Positions 9,229 through 17,700 of a DNA stretch of 54,991 bases are shown here, one piece after another (position 1 is the stretch's first letter; each line of letters opens with the position of its first letter). Under the pieces are notes generated by a model, which worked only from the letters and a program-made list of their open reading frames with translations, was not told the origin of the DNA and searched no databases. Source of the DNA: a bacterium (GTDB taxonomy: Bacteria; Myxococcota_A; Polyangia; Nannocystales; Nannocystaceae); NCBI GenBank assembly GCA_024742475.1, contig JANSYI010000017.1, positions 138,529 to 193,519 of the forward strand. Reading direction: 5' to 3'. The position numbers were made by a program, and so were the translations under genes.

Positions 9229-10416
9229 ATGGGACTGATGAGCTTCATCAAGAGCCAGGTGATCGAAATCATCGAGTGGCTCGACGACACCAACTACACG
9301 CTCGTGTGGCGCTTCCCCGACGAAGACCACGAGATCAAGAACGGCGCCCAGCTCGTCTGCCGCAACGGCCAGGCGTGCGTGCTGGTCAACGAGGGCAAGG
9401 CAGCCGATGTCTTCGGCCCCGGCACACACACGCTCTCCACCGAGAACGTCCCTGTGCTCTCGCGCCTCAAGGGCTGGAAGTACGGCTTCAGCAGCCCCTA
9501 CAAGGCCGAGGTCTACTTCATCAACCTCAAGCAGTACCTCGACCAGAAGTGGGGCACGCCCAAGCCGGTCCTCATTCGCGACCCCGAGTTTGCGGTGGGC
9601 AACCGCCCTGGCCGCGTCCGCATCCGGGCGTTCGGTAGCTACAACTTCAAGATCGTCGACCCCCGCAAGTTCTTCGACGAGGTCGTGGGCACACAGGGGT
9701 TCATGTCCAGCGACGACATCGAGGGCTACGTGCGCAGCCGCCTGCTGCAGGGCTTCACCAAGGCCGCCGCCTCCAGCGAGCTGTCCGTCGCAGACATGGC
9801 CGCGCACTACGACGTGCTCGCCAAGGGCGTCCTCGAGGGCATCAACGCGGACATCGCCGAGATCGGCATCCAGCTCACCTCGTTCGTGGTCGAGAACATC
9901 TCGCTGCCGGCCGAGATCGAAAAGGCGCTCGACGCAGCCGCGGCTCAGTCCGCGCGGGGCGTGGACAACACGCTGGCCTGGGAAGGCATGCAGGCGATGC
10001 GCGACGCCGCCAAGCAGCCCGGTCAAGGCTCGGGCGTGATGCAGGCCGGTATGGGGCTGGGCATGGGCATGGGCATGGGCAACATGATGGGCAACGTCAT
10101 GGGCCAGGCGATGCCGGGCTACGGCTACCCGCCTCCGGGCTACGGCCAGCACCCCGGCTACCCGCCGCCGCAGCACGGGTATCCGCCCCCGCCCGGATAC
10201 CCGCCTCAGCAAGGCCAGCATCCGCAGCAGGGCCAGCATCCGCAGCAGGGCCAGCACCCTCCGCAAGGCGCACCCGCGCAGGCGGCTCCCGCGGCCGGAC
10301 CTGCACCTGGCTCGCTGGAGGCCAAGCTCGGCAAGCTCAAGGCCGCGTTCGAAGCCGACCTCCTCACCGAGGACGAGTACAAGACCAAGCGCGCGCAGCT
10401 GCTCGCGGACTTCTAG
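9229..10416 (+). CDS. SPFH/band-7 domain protein with proline-rich linker and SHOCT tail
   Basis: The 395-aa protein has an SPFH (virion-core-like) domain at about residues 15-250. Visible parts are WRFPDEDHEIKNGAQLVCRNGQACVLV and the later VVENISLPAEIEKALD. A Gly/Met-rich stretch follows, then a linker of GYGYPPPGYG and GQHPQQ repeats. The C-terminal 35 residues (LEAKLGKLKAAFEADLLTEDEYKTKRAQLL) form a SHOCT-type oligomerisation motif. SPFH proteins scaffold membrane microdomains or large rings. This one lacks an obvious transmembrane helix, so attachment would be peripheral. It follows the TerB gene in the same direction, a pairing that suggests a stress-linked assembly. Family call is firm; role is inference. 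Confidence 0.88.
   Translation: MGLMSFIKSQVIEIIEWLDDTNYTLVWRFPDEDHEIKNGAQLVCRNGQACVLVNEGKAADVFGPGTHTLSTENVPVLSRLKGWKYGFSSPYKAEVYFINLKQYLDQKWGTPKPVLIRDPEFAVGNRPGRVRIRAFGSYNFKIVDPRKFFDEVVGTQGFMSSDDIEGYVRSRLLQGFTKAAASSELSVADMAAHYDVLAKGVLEGINADIAEIGIQLTSFVVENISLPAEIEKALDAAAAQSARGVDNTLAWEGMQAMRDAAKQPGQGSGVMQAGMGLGMGMGMGNMMGNVMGQAMPGYGYPPPGYGQHPGYPPPQHGYPPPPGYPPQQGQHPQQGQHPQQGQHPPQGAPAQAAPAAGPAPGSLEAKLGKLKAAFEADLLTEDEYKTKRAQLLADF
10213..10266 (+). repeat. 18-nt in-frame repeat encoding GQHPQQ
   Basis: Three tandem copies of an 18-nt unit related to GGCCAGCATCCGCAGCAG encode GQHPQQ in the SPFH protein linker. The third copy is slightly diverged (GQHPPQ). Copy number could vary between strains without breaking the reading frame. 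Confidence 0.75.
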
Positions 10417-10444
10417 TCCTCGGACCGACATCGAAGCAACGATG

Positions 10445-10481
10445 ACGAAAGGGTCGATGCCGCAGGGCGTCGGCCCTTCGT
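10445..10481 (+). terminator. Terminator after the SPFH gene
   Basis: ACGAA-a-GGG-t-CGATGCC pairs with GGCGTCG-g-CCC-TTCGT around a GCAG loop, followed by GTTT. It lies 28 nt after the SPFH stop and ends 18 nt before the aminotransferase start, so it should separate the two units. Confidence 0.65.
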
Positions 10482-10499
10482 GTTTGCGCGTCGCCTACA

Positions 10500-11855
10500 A
10501 TGCCCAGCGTGCGGCCTCGCCACGTCATCCACTCCCACCTGGTCTGCGCCGACTACGACGCGAGCTACCCGGAAATCGTCGCGGGGGAGGGCGCATACGT
10601 CATCGACCGGGACGGACGCCGCTACCTCGACGCGAGCGGATGCACGGCGGCGGTCACGAACATTGGACACGGTCACCCCGCAGTCGCAGCGGCGCTCGCA
10701 CGCCAGGCCCAGACCCTGGCGGTCCACCCGACGCACGTCTTTCACAGCGAAGTGCTCGAGCGTTACCTGGGTCGGCTGTGCGCCTTTGCCCCCGAGGGCT
10801 TCAACCGGGCCTGGACGATCTGTGGAGGGACCGAGGCGATCGAGAACGCGGTCAAGCTCGCGTACCAGTACCACCGCGCCAAGGGCCGCACCTCTCGGAC
10901 GCGCGTGCTCGGCCGGCGCGGCTCGTACCACGGCAACTCGATCCTCGCGCTCGACGTGGGCGGGCTGAAGCCGCGGCGCGACTTCTACCTGGGCTTGATG
11001 GGCGGGCAACACCTGCACCTGTCTCCGTGTTTTCCATGGCGGCGCCCGGCGGAGCTCTCGGAGGAGGCGTACGAGGACTCGCTCATCGACGAGGCGGCCA
11101 AGGTGCTCGCCCAGCACGACGACGAGGTCATCGCGTTCTTGGCCGAGCCGGTCGTTGGCGCCGCGCTCGGGGCGGTTGCCCCGACCCCCCGGTACTTCGA
11201 GCGCATGGCCGCCCTGTGCCGTGAACACGACGTCCTGATGATCGCCGACGAGGTGATGACGGGGTTCGGCCGCACGGGTCGAGCCTTCGGGTGCGAACAC
11301 TTCGGCAACCACGCGGACATCCTCGCGTGCGCCAAGGGGATCAGCGGCGGCTACGTGCCCATGGGGGCCGTCATCGCCCACGACCGCGTGCTCGAGCCGA
11401 TCGTCCGCAGCGGGCTTCCGTTTCAGAGCGGGCAAACCTACTCGTGCATTCCGCTCGTCGCTGCGGTCGGCGAGGCGGTGCTCGATGTCATCGAGGACGA
11501 GAGGCTGGTCGAGGCGTCCGCCCGCGTCGGCGCGCATCTGCACGAAGGGTTGTGCACGTTGCTCGATCGGCGAGGCGTGGGAGACGTGCGTGGACTGGGC
11601 ATGTTCCTCGGGGTGGAGTTCGTGCAGGACGAGGCCACGAAGGCGCCGTTCGAGCCCGCGTTGGGCGTGGCCAAGAAGGTGCAAGCGGCCGCGCTCGAGC
11701 GGGGCGTGGTGACCTACGCCTGTCGCGGAACGGTCGAGGGCACCCAAGGTGACCATCTGCTCTTCGCGCCACCCCTGGTGCTGTCCAAGGGGCAAGCCGA
11801 TGACATCGTCGACGTGCTCGGTGCCTCGATCGACGCCGTGATGGCGACGACCTGA
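10500..11855 (+). CDS. Class III PLP-dependent aminotransferase
   Basis: The 451-aa enzyme belongs to the class III (omega/ornithine-type) aminotransferases, which move an amino group from an amine or omega-amino acid to a keto acid using pyridoxal phosphate. Visible hallmarks are the glycine-rich CGGTEAIENAVKLAYQY (phosphate cup), RRGSYHGNS, LAEPVVGA, the Asp of MIADEVMTGFGRTG that binds the PLP ring nitrogen, and Lys279 in ACAKGISGGYVPMG that forms the Schiff base. All key residues are intact and length is normal. The ATG at 10500 gives the expected short N-terminus. There is no pathway partner nearby, so substrate is unknown. A terminator-like hairpin lies just upstream and another just downstream. 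Confidence 0.92.
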   Translation: MPSVRPRHVIHSHLVCADYDASYPEIVAGEGAYVIDRDGRRYLDASGCTAAVTNIGHGHPAVAAALARQAQTLAVHPTHVFHSEVLERYLGRLCAFAPEGFNRAWTICGGTEAIENAVKLAYQYHRAKGRTSRTRVLGRRGSYHGNSILALDVGGLKPRRDFYLGLMGGQHLHLSPCFPWRRPAELSEEAYEDSLIDEAAKVLAQHDDEVIAFLAEPVVGAALGAVAPTPRYFERMAALCREHDVLMIADEVMTGFGRTGRAFGCEHFGNHADILACAKGISGGYVPMGAVIAHDRVLEPIVRSGLPFQSGQTYSCIPLVAAVGEAVLDVIEDERLVEASARVGAHLHEGLCTLLDRRGVGDVRGLGMFLGVEFVQDEATKAPFEPALGVAKKVQAAALERGVVTYACRGTVEGTQGDHLLFAPPLVLSKGQADDIVDVLGASIDAVMATT

Positions 11856-11874
11856 CCTGGGGGCCGGTCCTTGG

Positions 11875-11903
11875 CGGCGGGCCCGAGGCGCTTCGGGCCG
11901 CCG
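11875..11903 (+). terminator. GC-rich hairpin after the aminotransferase gene
   Basis: CGGCGGGCCCGA pairs with TCGGGCCGCCG around a GGCGCT loop, with one bulged G. It lies 20 nt after the aminotransferase stop. No T-run follows, so it is a probable rather than certain terminator. It also lies just before the next gene's -10 box. Confidence 0.5.
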
Positions 11904-11912
11904 CGCGCGTGG

Positions 11913-11918
11913 TAGCCT
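11913..11918 (+). promoter_or_regulatory. -10 box TAGCCT of the 11925 lipoprotein
   Basis: TAGCCT ends 6 nt before the ATG at 11925, the spacing expected if transcription begins at the start codon. No Shine-Dalgarno sequence and no clear -35 were seen. Confidence 0.45.
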
Positions 11919-11924
11919 CGTCGC

Positions 11925-12926
11925 ATGAGGGTGCGGGGATGGGTCGGCCTCGTGGGCGTCGCCGGGCTCATGCTGGGGTGTCGCTCCGAGGGCAACTTCG
12001 AGTGCAACGCCGACAGCCAATGCATGCTCGAGGGTGTCGCGGGGTACTGTGAAACCACCGGGTTCTGCAGCTTTCCGGACCCCACGTGCGCTTCGACGCG
12101 CCGCTACGGCCAGCTCGCCGGAGACCTGGCAGAGACCTGCGTCCCCGCGCAGGGGTCGACGGGAATGCTCGAGAGCTCCTCGACGCAGCCGCCTGGGACC
12201 GAGGGCTCGACGACCGGGCCCTCCCCTTCGAGCACCGACGCAGCGACGGCGACGGCGAGCACGACCGGCACGCTCGACACGACCGACACGTCGGAGACGA
12301 CCGGGACGACGAGCGCAGCAGACTCGAGCGACGGGTCGGAGAGTTCCTCGACGGCTGGGCCCTTCGATCCCGGCTGCGACGTGGGGCTGCTCGACTTCTT
12401 CGACGGGCCACAGTTCGACCCTGCGTGGACCGTGGACGACAACCCGTGGAGCAGCAGCTTCGTGGAAGGCGCCGCTCAATGGACGGTCGGCCCGGGCCGC
12501 GGCGGCTTCTCTGGCGTCGGGGAGCCGGATCCGGACGGACTGGACAGCGTCGCGGTCGTCATCGACACGCCCCCAACCGGTTCAACGCGTCAGGTGTTCC
12601 TGCAGCTGCAGGTCCCCGAGGCCGGCATCTCCCACGCACTCGTACTCTCGGGCAACTCGATGTTGGAGGCGCGCGCGAACGCAGCGACGCTCGAGAGCGT
12701 CGGCGTCGGCCCGGGGCGCATCGAGCTACGTCTCGCGCTGGAGTTCGATCAGGTCCACTACCAGTACCGCGCCGAGGACGACGATGGCTGGTTCGACCTC
12801 ACGTCGAGTGACCTGCTGGCGCCTCCGTCGGCGCTCGAGCCCGGCATCGCGGTCGGAAGCTACGCTTCGCTCGACGACGCGGCGGTGATTCGACTCGACC
12901 GCTACCTTCGGTGCGCAGGTCGGTGA
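11925..12926 (+). CDS. Lipoprotein with Ser/Thr-rich stalk and beta-sandwich ectodomain
   Basis: The 333-aa lipoprotein has signal peptide residues 1-18 and a lipobox ending MLGC (Cys19). A Cys-rich segment follows (CNADSQCMLEGVAGYCETTGFCSFPDPTC, similar to the myxobacterial six-Cys modules). A disordered stalk of about 75 residues rich in S/T/G/D comes next. The C-terminal part of about 180 residues begins CDVGLLDFFDGPQFDPAWTV and reads like a concanavalin/laminin-G-type beta-sandwich with paired strands. No enzyme motif is visible. The architecture matches the surface lipoproteins typical of Nannocystaceae. The start is supported by the -10 box 6 nt upstream. The next gene is convergent. 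Confidence 0.82.
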   Translation: MRVRGWVGLVGVAGLMLGCRSEGNFECNADSQCMLEGVAGYCETTGFCSFPDPTCASTRRYGQLAGDLAETCVPAQGSTGMLESSSTQPPGTEGSTTGPSPSSTDAATATASTTGTLDTTDTSETTGTTSAADSSDGSESSSTAGPFDPGCDVGLLDFFDGPQFDPAWTVDDNPWSSSFVEGAAQWTVGPGRGGFSGVGEPDPDGLDSVAVVIDTPPTGSTRQVFLQLQVPEAGISHALVLSGNSMLEARANAATLESVGVGPGRIELRLALEFDQVHYQYRAEDDDGWFDLTSSDLLAPPSALEPGIAVGSYASLDDAAVIRLDRYLRCAGR

Positions 12927-12936
12927 GGCGGGCAGA

Positions 12937-14637
12937 CTACGGCTTTGCCTGGGCCTTTGCCCACGCGACGAGGTCCTCGATGAACGCGGCGTCGACGTGG
13001 CGGCCTGGCTCGAGGTAGCGCGAAGGCATGGAGCGGCCCGGCTCGCGCTTGAAGAGGTGGTCGAGGTCGCGATAGCGACGCAGCTCGACCTGGAGCTTGG
13101 CCTTCTTCGCAGCGCGGCGCAGCGCGATCGGGTCGGCGTCGGGATCGACCTCGAAGTCCTTGTCGCCCTGCGCGACGAACACGGGGGCCGAAAGCCGCCC
13201 GAAGAGTTTGGCGGGACGCACGGCGAACATCTCCCGGAGCCACTGGGCCTCGCCTTCGAGCTCGGGCGGCACGGCGCCCCCACCCTCGACCGCCTCGACC
13301 ATCTTCTGCTGCTGGGTCGCGGCGCCCGCACGCAGCTCGGGGGGGAGCTCGGCGAGCGCGGCGGCGGCCTGCTCGAGGAAGACCTCTCGGTAGGGACGTC
13401 CGGGCGTGGCGAGCAGCGCGATCCCGACGATGCCCTGGGGCATGTTGGCGGCAAGGGTGAGCTGCCGCAGGCCGCCTTCACCGTGACCGACGAGCACGAC
13501 GCGGTCTGGATCCACCTCGGGCTGGACGAGCAGCATGCCAAAGGCTCGCTTGGCGTCGTCGACCTGGCCTACGAACGAGAGCGGCCCGGGCTCGCTCTCG
13601 CCGCGACCGCGTTCGTCGAAGCGCAACACGACGAACCCGGCCTGCGCGAGGGCGTCGGTGATCTCGTGCGCGCCGAGGTCGACCGGCGGCGGGCCGGCAA
13701 AACCGTAGCGATCCTCGCGCCCCGTCGAGCCGACCCAGAGCACGGCGGGGTGAGGCCCCTCCCCTCGCGGGACGAGCACCTCGCCGGCCAAGGTGGGGCC
13801 GTCCTTCGAGCCTGGGATCTCGACGTCGCGCCGCGAAAACGTCGCGCCGGGGGGCTTGGCGTAGGTCAGCCGCGTTGGACCGCGGATCTCCCAGGTCGGC
13901 CACGGCTCGGCCACGGTCTCGATGCTCAGCTCGCTCGCCGAGACGAAGATCGACTCGATGAAACCGTCGCGCAGCGTGATGCGTTCGCCGAGGTTGGTCT
14001 CGACGATCACCGCGCCTTGGGCCTGACGAACCTCGCCGGACCACTGCGCCGGGATGCCGCCCGAGAGCGACAGCAGCCGCAGCTCGAGGGTACCGGCTTG
14101 CAGCGGACGCAGCCGCAGCAGCAGCTCCTCGTGCAGAATCGCCGAGTGGGCCATCACCCCGGTGGGGACGGTCTGCGGGTCGTAGCCGACCTCTTGCTCG
14201 GTCTGCCCGTCGGAGATGCGCAGGGTGTCGTCCTCACGCACGAACGTCAGCTCTGCTGCATCGCTGCGCTCGAAGCCTCGGACCAGCGCACCTTGCTCGT
14301 CGAGGATGAGCTCCCCTGAGGACCGCAGCGGCGCACGCCCCGGCAGCTCGAGCTCGATGCGCGTCTCGAAGCGGTGGTGCGTCGGCTGCTCCTCGAGCGG
14401 ACCCACGTACCGCCCCCACGAGCGCCCGATCCGACGCCCGGACTGCACGAACTCGAACGCCCGCGTCTGTCCGGCGGGATACGCCGCCGCAGGCGAGACA
14501 CCCGCCCACAGAACCGCAGCCTCCTGCGCCGCAGCCACGGCGCCAACCTCCGGCGCCTGTGTCGACTCCACGCTCGGCGGAGGCGTCAGGCAGGCGGACA
14601 GGAGCAGGCCCAGCCCCGTGATGGCGATGCGACGCAC
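12937..14637 (-). CDS. Alpha/beta-hydrolase-like lipoprotein lacking the nucleophile serine
   Basis: The 566-aa lipoprotein has a signal peptide with lipobox LSAC (Cys16). Residues of about 50-270 form a beta-rich accessory domain. An alpha/beta hydrolase domain fills the rest and resembles the prolyl-oligopeptidase/dienelactone hydrolase-like family. The strand PAVLWVGSTGREDRYG, the DERGRGES motif, the acid region AQGDKDFEVDPDAD and the histidine in DLDHLFKRE are all recognisable. At the nucleophile elbow, where the family has GHSEGG, this protein has GHGEGG: residue 386 is Gly (codon GGT), one base away from Ser AGT. It is therefore probably catalytically dead or has a different function. 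The GTG at 14637 starts the signal peptide. It is convergent with the preceding lipoprotein gene. Confidence 0.88.
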   Translation of the reverse strand: MRRIAITGLGLLLSACLTPPPSVESTQAPEVGAVAAAQEAAVLWAGVSPAAAYPAGQTRAFEFVQSGRRIGRSWGRYVGPLEEQPTHHRFETRIELELPGRAPLRSSGELILDEQGALVRGFERSDAAELTFVREDDTLRISDGQTEQEVGYDPQTVPTGVMAHSAILHEELLLRLRPLQAGTLELRLLSLSGGIPAQWSGEVRQAQGAVIVETNLGERITLRDGFIESIFVSASELSIETVAEPWPTWEIRGPTRLTYAKPPGATFSRRDVEIPGSKDGPTLAGEVLVPRGEGPHPAVLWVGSTGREDRYGFAGPPPVDLGAHEITDALAQAGFVVLRFDERGRGESEPGPLSFVGQVDDAKRAFGMLLVQPEVDPDRVVLVGHGEGGLRQLTLAANMPQGIVGIALLATPGRPYREVFLEQAAAALAELPPELRAGAATQQQKMVEAVEGGGAVPPELEGEAQWLREMFAVRPAKLFGRLSAPVFVAQGDKDFEVDPDADPIALRRAAKKAKLQVELRRYRDLDHLFKREPGRSMPSRYLEPGRHVDAAFIEDLVAWAKAQAKP

Positions 14638-14739
14638 GTCCGCGGGAGGGTTTCAAGGATTGCCGAGGGGTGCAAGCGAGCCGGGGCACAACACGCGTGC
14701 GCCCCCGCGTCTGGCGGATGGCTGAAGTCGCCTCCCGAT

Positions 14740-14777
14740 AAGGCGTCCTAGAGTGCTGCGACAGGTCGCGACGCCTT
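14740..14777 (-). terminator. Nested hairpin after the 14824-15990 gene
   Basis: AAGGCGTC (14740-14747) pairs perfectly with GACGCCTT (14770-14777), and an inner GCGAC-ag-GTCGC hairpin is nested within. It lies downstream of the minus-strand stop at 14824. There is no T-run. Confidence 0.5.
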
Positions 14778-14823
14778 GGGAGCCTCCAACCCAGACGAGC
14801 GCTTCGGGATCACGCACGCGCGG

Positions 14824-15990
14824 CTACATGCAGCAAAGTGTGACCGCTTCGGACGGCGAAGCCTTCCCGATTGGCGCCCCACCGGCGGGTTGGCAAGTCG
14901 CGTCAACTACGCTCTGGCAGTCCCCGCCGCATGCCACATCCGAAGCCGGAACAGCAGCACTCAGCAAGTAGGTTTCGATACCGTGGCAGCTTCCGTCGGT
15001 CGGGATCGCGATCGGTGTCGAGCTGTAACATTCCTCCGCATCGTACAGAAGAATGTCGCCCTCGCACTGCCCCTGCGTCGGGCCACACTCGCACGCGGAG
15101 CACTCGCGGTTGTCATCGACTGACTGCCAGCGCAACTCCCGTTGCTTATACTCATCCTGCCATGTGCACTCGTGGATGCCCTCCCGAAGCAGGCACACTC
15201 TCCACGGAGGATCTACACTCGCGTAGCAGCCTCCTCCACCGGAACAGGACGTGGACTCTGGCTCAAGTTCGCACACGGTGGTGCGACCGGCCCAAACAGG
15301 CGGCGGGACTTCTTCCGTCGCACTCACCTCGCATGCGCCGCCGGTGTAGTCGAGAGGCGCTGCCCGCCAGAAGCCGAGTCCAGGAAACGAGTCGAGACAG
15401 GCTCCACCGGCTACACCTGCTGTGACGGTAGCGGACTCCTGTAGCGAGGAGCAGTCGTCGCTCGAGCCGTGAAACTCGAGCGTCGTCGTCCCGCAGCCAC
15501 CGCCTGTTGGTGACAGGCAGGAACAATCGCACTCTGCAGGGTCTGCGGCGAGTCCGTAGAAAAGGTCGAGGTTCATCGAGTCCGTGGACGCAGGACAAAC
15601 CGGTCCCCGAGCCCCATTCTCCAGATCGTAGACGACCACCGGACCTACCCAGCCTGACCCTCCCGGCGTCAAACACGACGAACCTCGGCCGCATCCTTCT
15701 CCATCGGTCACGGCGTCTCCACTCTCGACGCCGCTCGTAGTCGTCGACCCTCCCACCGACGCGACTCCCGTGCCGGACGTTGACGACGTGAGCGCGACGT
15801 TCGTCTCCGTCGATGACTCACCGGAGCCGGCATCAGCACCTGTGCTCGTCGCCGTTCCCGCCCCACCGGTTGCACCGGCCCCGCTAGACGCAGAATCAGC
15901 CGAATCGTCGCCCTGCGTGTTGGGGTTCGATACGAAACATGCTCCGCAACAAACAGCCACGACAGCGAGAGCTAGGGGATGGCAGCACAC
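14824..15990 (-). CDS. Cys-rich lipoprotein of unknown function
   Basis: The 388-aa secreted lipoprotein has a short signal peptide and candidate lipobox C-G-A-C. A stalk of about 90 residues rich in S/T/G/A follows (SADSASSGAGATGG). The ectodomain of about 260 residues is unusually rich in cysteine (more than 20), for example CDCSCLSPTGGGC, CYASVDPPWRVCLL and CSACECGPTQGQC. This suggests several disulfides. No family was recognised. The GTG at 15990 is chosen because GAGG lies 9 nt upstream and because it starts the hydrophobic segment. A longer upstream reading frame lacks a signal and overlaps the divergent gene's promoter. GC is lower than in neighbouring genes. It is divergent from the FG-GAP lipoprotein gene. 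Confidence 0.72.
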   Translation of the reverse strand: MCCHPLALAVVAVCCGACFVSNPNTQGDDSADSASSGAGATGGAGTATSTGADAGSGESSTETNVALTSSTSGTGVASVGGSTTTSGVESGDAVTDGEGCGRGSSCLTPGGSGWVGPVVVYDLENGARGPVCPASTDSMNLDLFYGLAADPAECDCSCLSPTGGGCGTTTLEFHGSSDDCSSLQESATVTAGVAGGACLDSFPGLGFWRAAPLDYTGGACEVSATEEVPPPVWAGRTTVCELEPESTSCSGGGGCYASVDPPWRVCLLREGIHECTWQDEYKQRELRWQSVDDNRECSACECGPTQGQCEGDILLYDAEECYSSTPIAIPTDGSCHGIETYLLSAAVPASDVACGGDCQSVVDATCQPAGGAPIGKASPSEAVTLCCM

Positions 15991-16109
15991 TGCGCAAACC
16001 TCGCACAAGCCGCTGAAATCATCAACCCGAACCGCTTCGACTTCGACACATCCGACATCCTTGGCTCCTCCGACCGGAGGAATGCCTGGTTCGAGCGAAT
16101 GCGAGTCGC

Positions 16110-16115
16110 TAGAGT
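16110..16115 (+). promoter_or_regulatory. -10 box TAGAGT of the FG-GAP lipoprotein
   Basis: TAGAGT ends 5 nt before the ATG at 16121, consistent with a leaderless transcript, and supports that start over longer upstream ones. Confidence 0.45.
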
Positions 16116-16120
16116 TGGGC

Positions 16121-17482
16121 ATGTCGAGGATGACGCTCGGACCCTGCGCTCTTCTTCTCTCCGCGTGCTTCGCCCCAGACCAAGTTACGAGCGCCACCAT
16201 CGAAGACGAAGCGACTGAGGGTTCCGCCGACACTACGAACCCGTCATCATCGACCACGACTGGAGCTGACACTGGGCAGGCGACGGACTCGTCGTCGACG
16301 GGAGAGACTTCGACTTCCGAGACGACTGGCACGGCCGGGTCGATGAACTCGTCCGGTCTGCTTCCAACCACGAGTCTCGACACGGACACTGACACCGACG
16401 GCCCACCTCCGGAGTGTGGAGATGGAGTGGCGAGCACCGGGCAATACTGCTACGAACCAGTGGGGACGATCGACAACGAGGAGTACGTGGTCTGCCTTGG
16501 CGCTGGAGATGCGAACGGCGATGGCTATGGCGATGTCCTTTTTGGACAGGAAGGCGTCGCCGTTGTGGTTTCACTCGGGACTGAGAACGGTCAGCTCGGA
16601 CCCCCGCTGACGGTGACCGGGCTCGCGCCGTCCACCTGTGCGCTCCGGGACTTCGCAGGAGATGGGCATATGCAGCTGGCGGGACGGGCTACCGGCTTCG
16701 GCCTTTGGCAGGTTTCGGAGGCACAGTCAATCGAACTGGCGGTTACCAGCTTTGTCGGCGACGGCTCCGCAGCCTTTGTCGTCCCTGCCGACTTCAACGG
16801 CGACGGTGTTCTCGACGTGCTCGCTGGAACCAGATCATCTGAGTCCCCGCATCGAGTCATTCCCGTAATCAGCAGCCCTTCCCTAGACGAACTCGATCCC
16901 TCTCCTGGGTCCAGTGTCGGAACCGCGCTGGACTCACTCGCAGCCGGAGATCTCAACGGAGATGGGCTCTCGGACGCGATATGGGTCTCGAGTAGCCGTT
17001 CGGGAACCGCAGAAATCGGAGCGATGCTTGGCACTGCTGAGGCCATCGTCCCTGTGTCGCTTGACGACATCTACGAGTCCGCGCCTGGTGAAGCGATTAC
17101 GGACGTTGCCGTTGCGCAGGTCGCCGGATCAACCGCTGCCGACATTGTTTTCGTGGAGGCCGGGTTGCTGTACGTGCTCGCCGGGGATGGCGCGCTTGGC
17201 TTCGGCAGTCGCGAGCAACTTCCATCCAGCGGCGCGCCGACCGACATCTCGAGCGCTGAACTCGATGGTACCCCCGGTGCGGAACTGCTCGTCGTGTATG
17301 ACGAGGTTCCGGAGCTCACGATGTTCGGGGACTCAGCGGACGGACCGACGCTCGTTACTGTCCGGTTGCCCTACGCGGGCTTCATGGTCGATGCATCAGA
17401 TGGCAACGGGGACGGTGCCGACGAGATCCTGATTGCGGGCGCAGGCGACGGCCCGGTGATGGTGCTGCGGTCTGAGATTTAG
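16121..17482 (+). CDS. Lipoprotein with FG-GAP/VCBS repeats
   Basis: The 453-aa lipoprotein has lipobox LSAC (MTLGPCALLLSAC), a long Ser/Thr/Gly/Asp stalk (about residues 20-95) and then an integrin-like beta-propeller ectodomain. At least three FG-GAP/VCBS calcium-binding repeats are clear: DANGDGYGDVLFG, DFNGDGVLDVLAG and DLNGDGLSDAIWV. More diverged copies follow, ending DGNGDGADEILIAG. Such propellers usually bind ligands or carbohydrates; none can be named. An upstream in-frame extension to 15770 lacks a signal peptide and lies antisense to the neighbouring lipoprotein, so it was rejected. Codon usage is less GC-biased than in the surrounding genes. Confidence 0.85.
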   Translation: MSRMTLGPCALLLSACFAPDQVTSATIEDEATEGSADTTNPSSSTTTGADTGQATDSSSTGETSTSETTGTAGSMNSSGLLPTTSLDTDTDTDGPPPECGDGVASTGQYCYEPVGTIDNEEYVVCLGAGDANGDGYGDVLFGQEGVAVVVSLGTENGQLGPPLTVTGLAPSTCALRDFAGDGHMQLAGRATGFGLWQVSEAQSIELAVTSFVGDGSAAFVVPADFNGDGVLDVLAGTRSSESPHRVIPVISSPSLDELDPSPGSSVGTALDSLAAGDLNGDGLSDAIWVSSSRSGTAEIGAMLGTAEAIVPVSLDDIYESAPGEAITDVAVAQVAGSTAADIVFVEAGLLYVLAGDGALGFGSREQLPSSGAPTDISSAELDGTPGAELLVVYDEVPELTMFGDSADGPTLVTVRLPYAGFMVDASDGNGDGADEILIAGAGDGPVMVLRSEI

Positions 17483-17700
17483 CGGCGAGTCTGGTGGCAG
17501 CCAGCGAGCTGGTGTCCCAGAACCACCGGACAATCCCTCCGGAACCAAGTTCGTCCGTCGTCCGGCTCGTTGATGCCTCGTCTCGGGCTGCCACAAGCGA
17601 AGACCCTCTCGACTGCCCCCCTTCTGCCCAGCGGCCGACGAGCGACGAAACGTGGTTCGCCGCGTCGCCAAGCGAGAGCCCTACGATCGCGCTGGCTCCT

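Noticed and set aside
15770..16120. Longer start for the FG-GAP lipoprotein
   Set aside because: It would bury the lipoprotein signal peptide inside the protein and overlap the antisense lipoprotein gene. The -10 box at 16110 supports 16121.
17494..17594. 9-bp inverted repeat GTGGCAGCC/GGCTGCCAC after the FG-GAP gene
   Set aside because: The spacer is more than 80 nt with only weak internal pairing, so a terminator or mobile end is not supported.
17396..17671. Minus-strand 91-codon open frame between convergent genes
   Set aside because: It overlaps the end of the FG-GAP gene, is Arg-rich without any motif, and has no ribosome site or -10 box.
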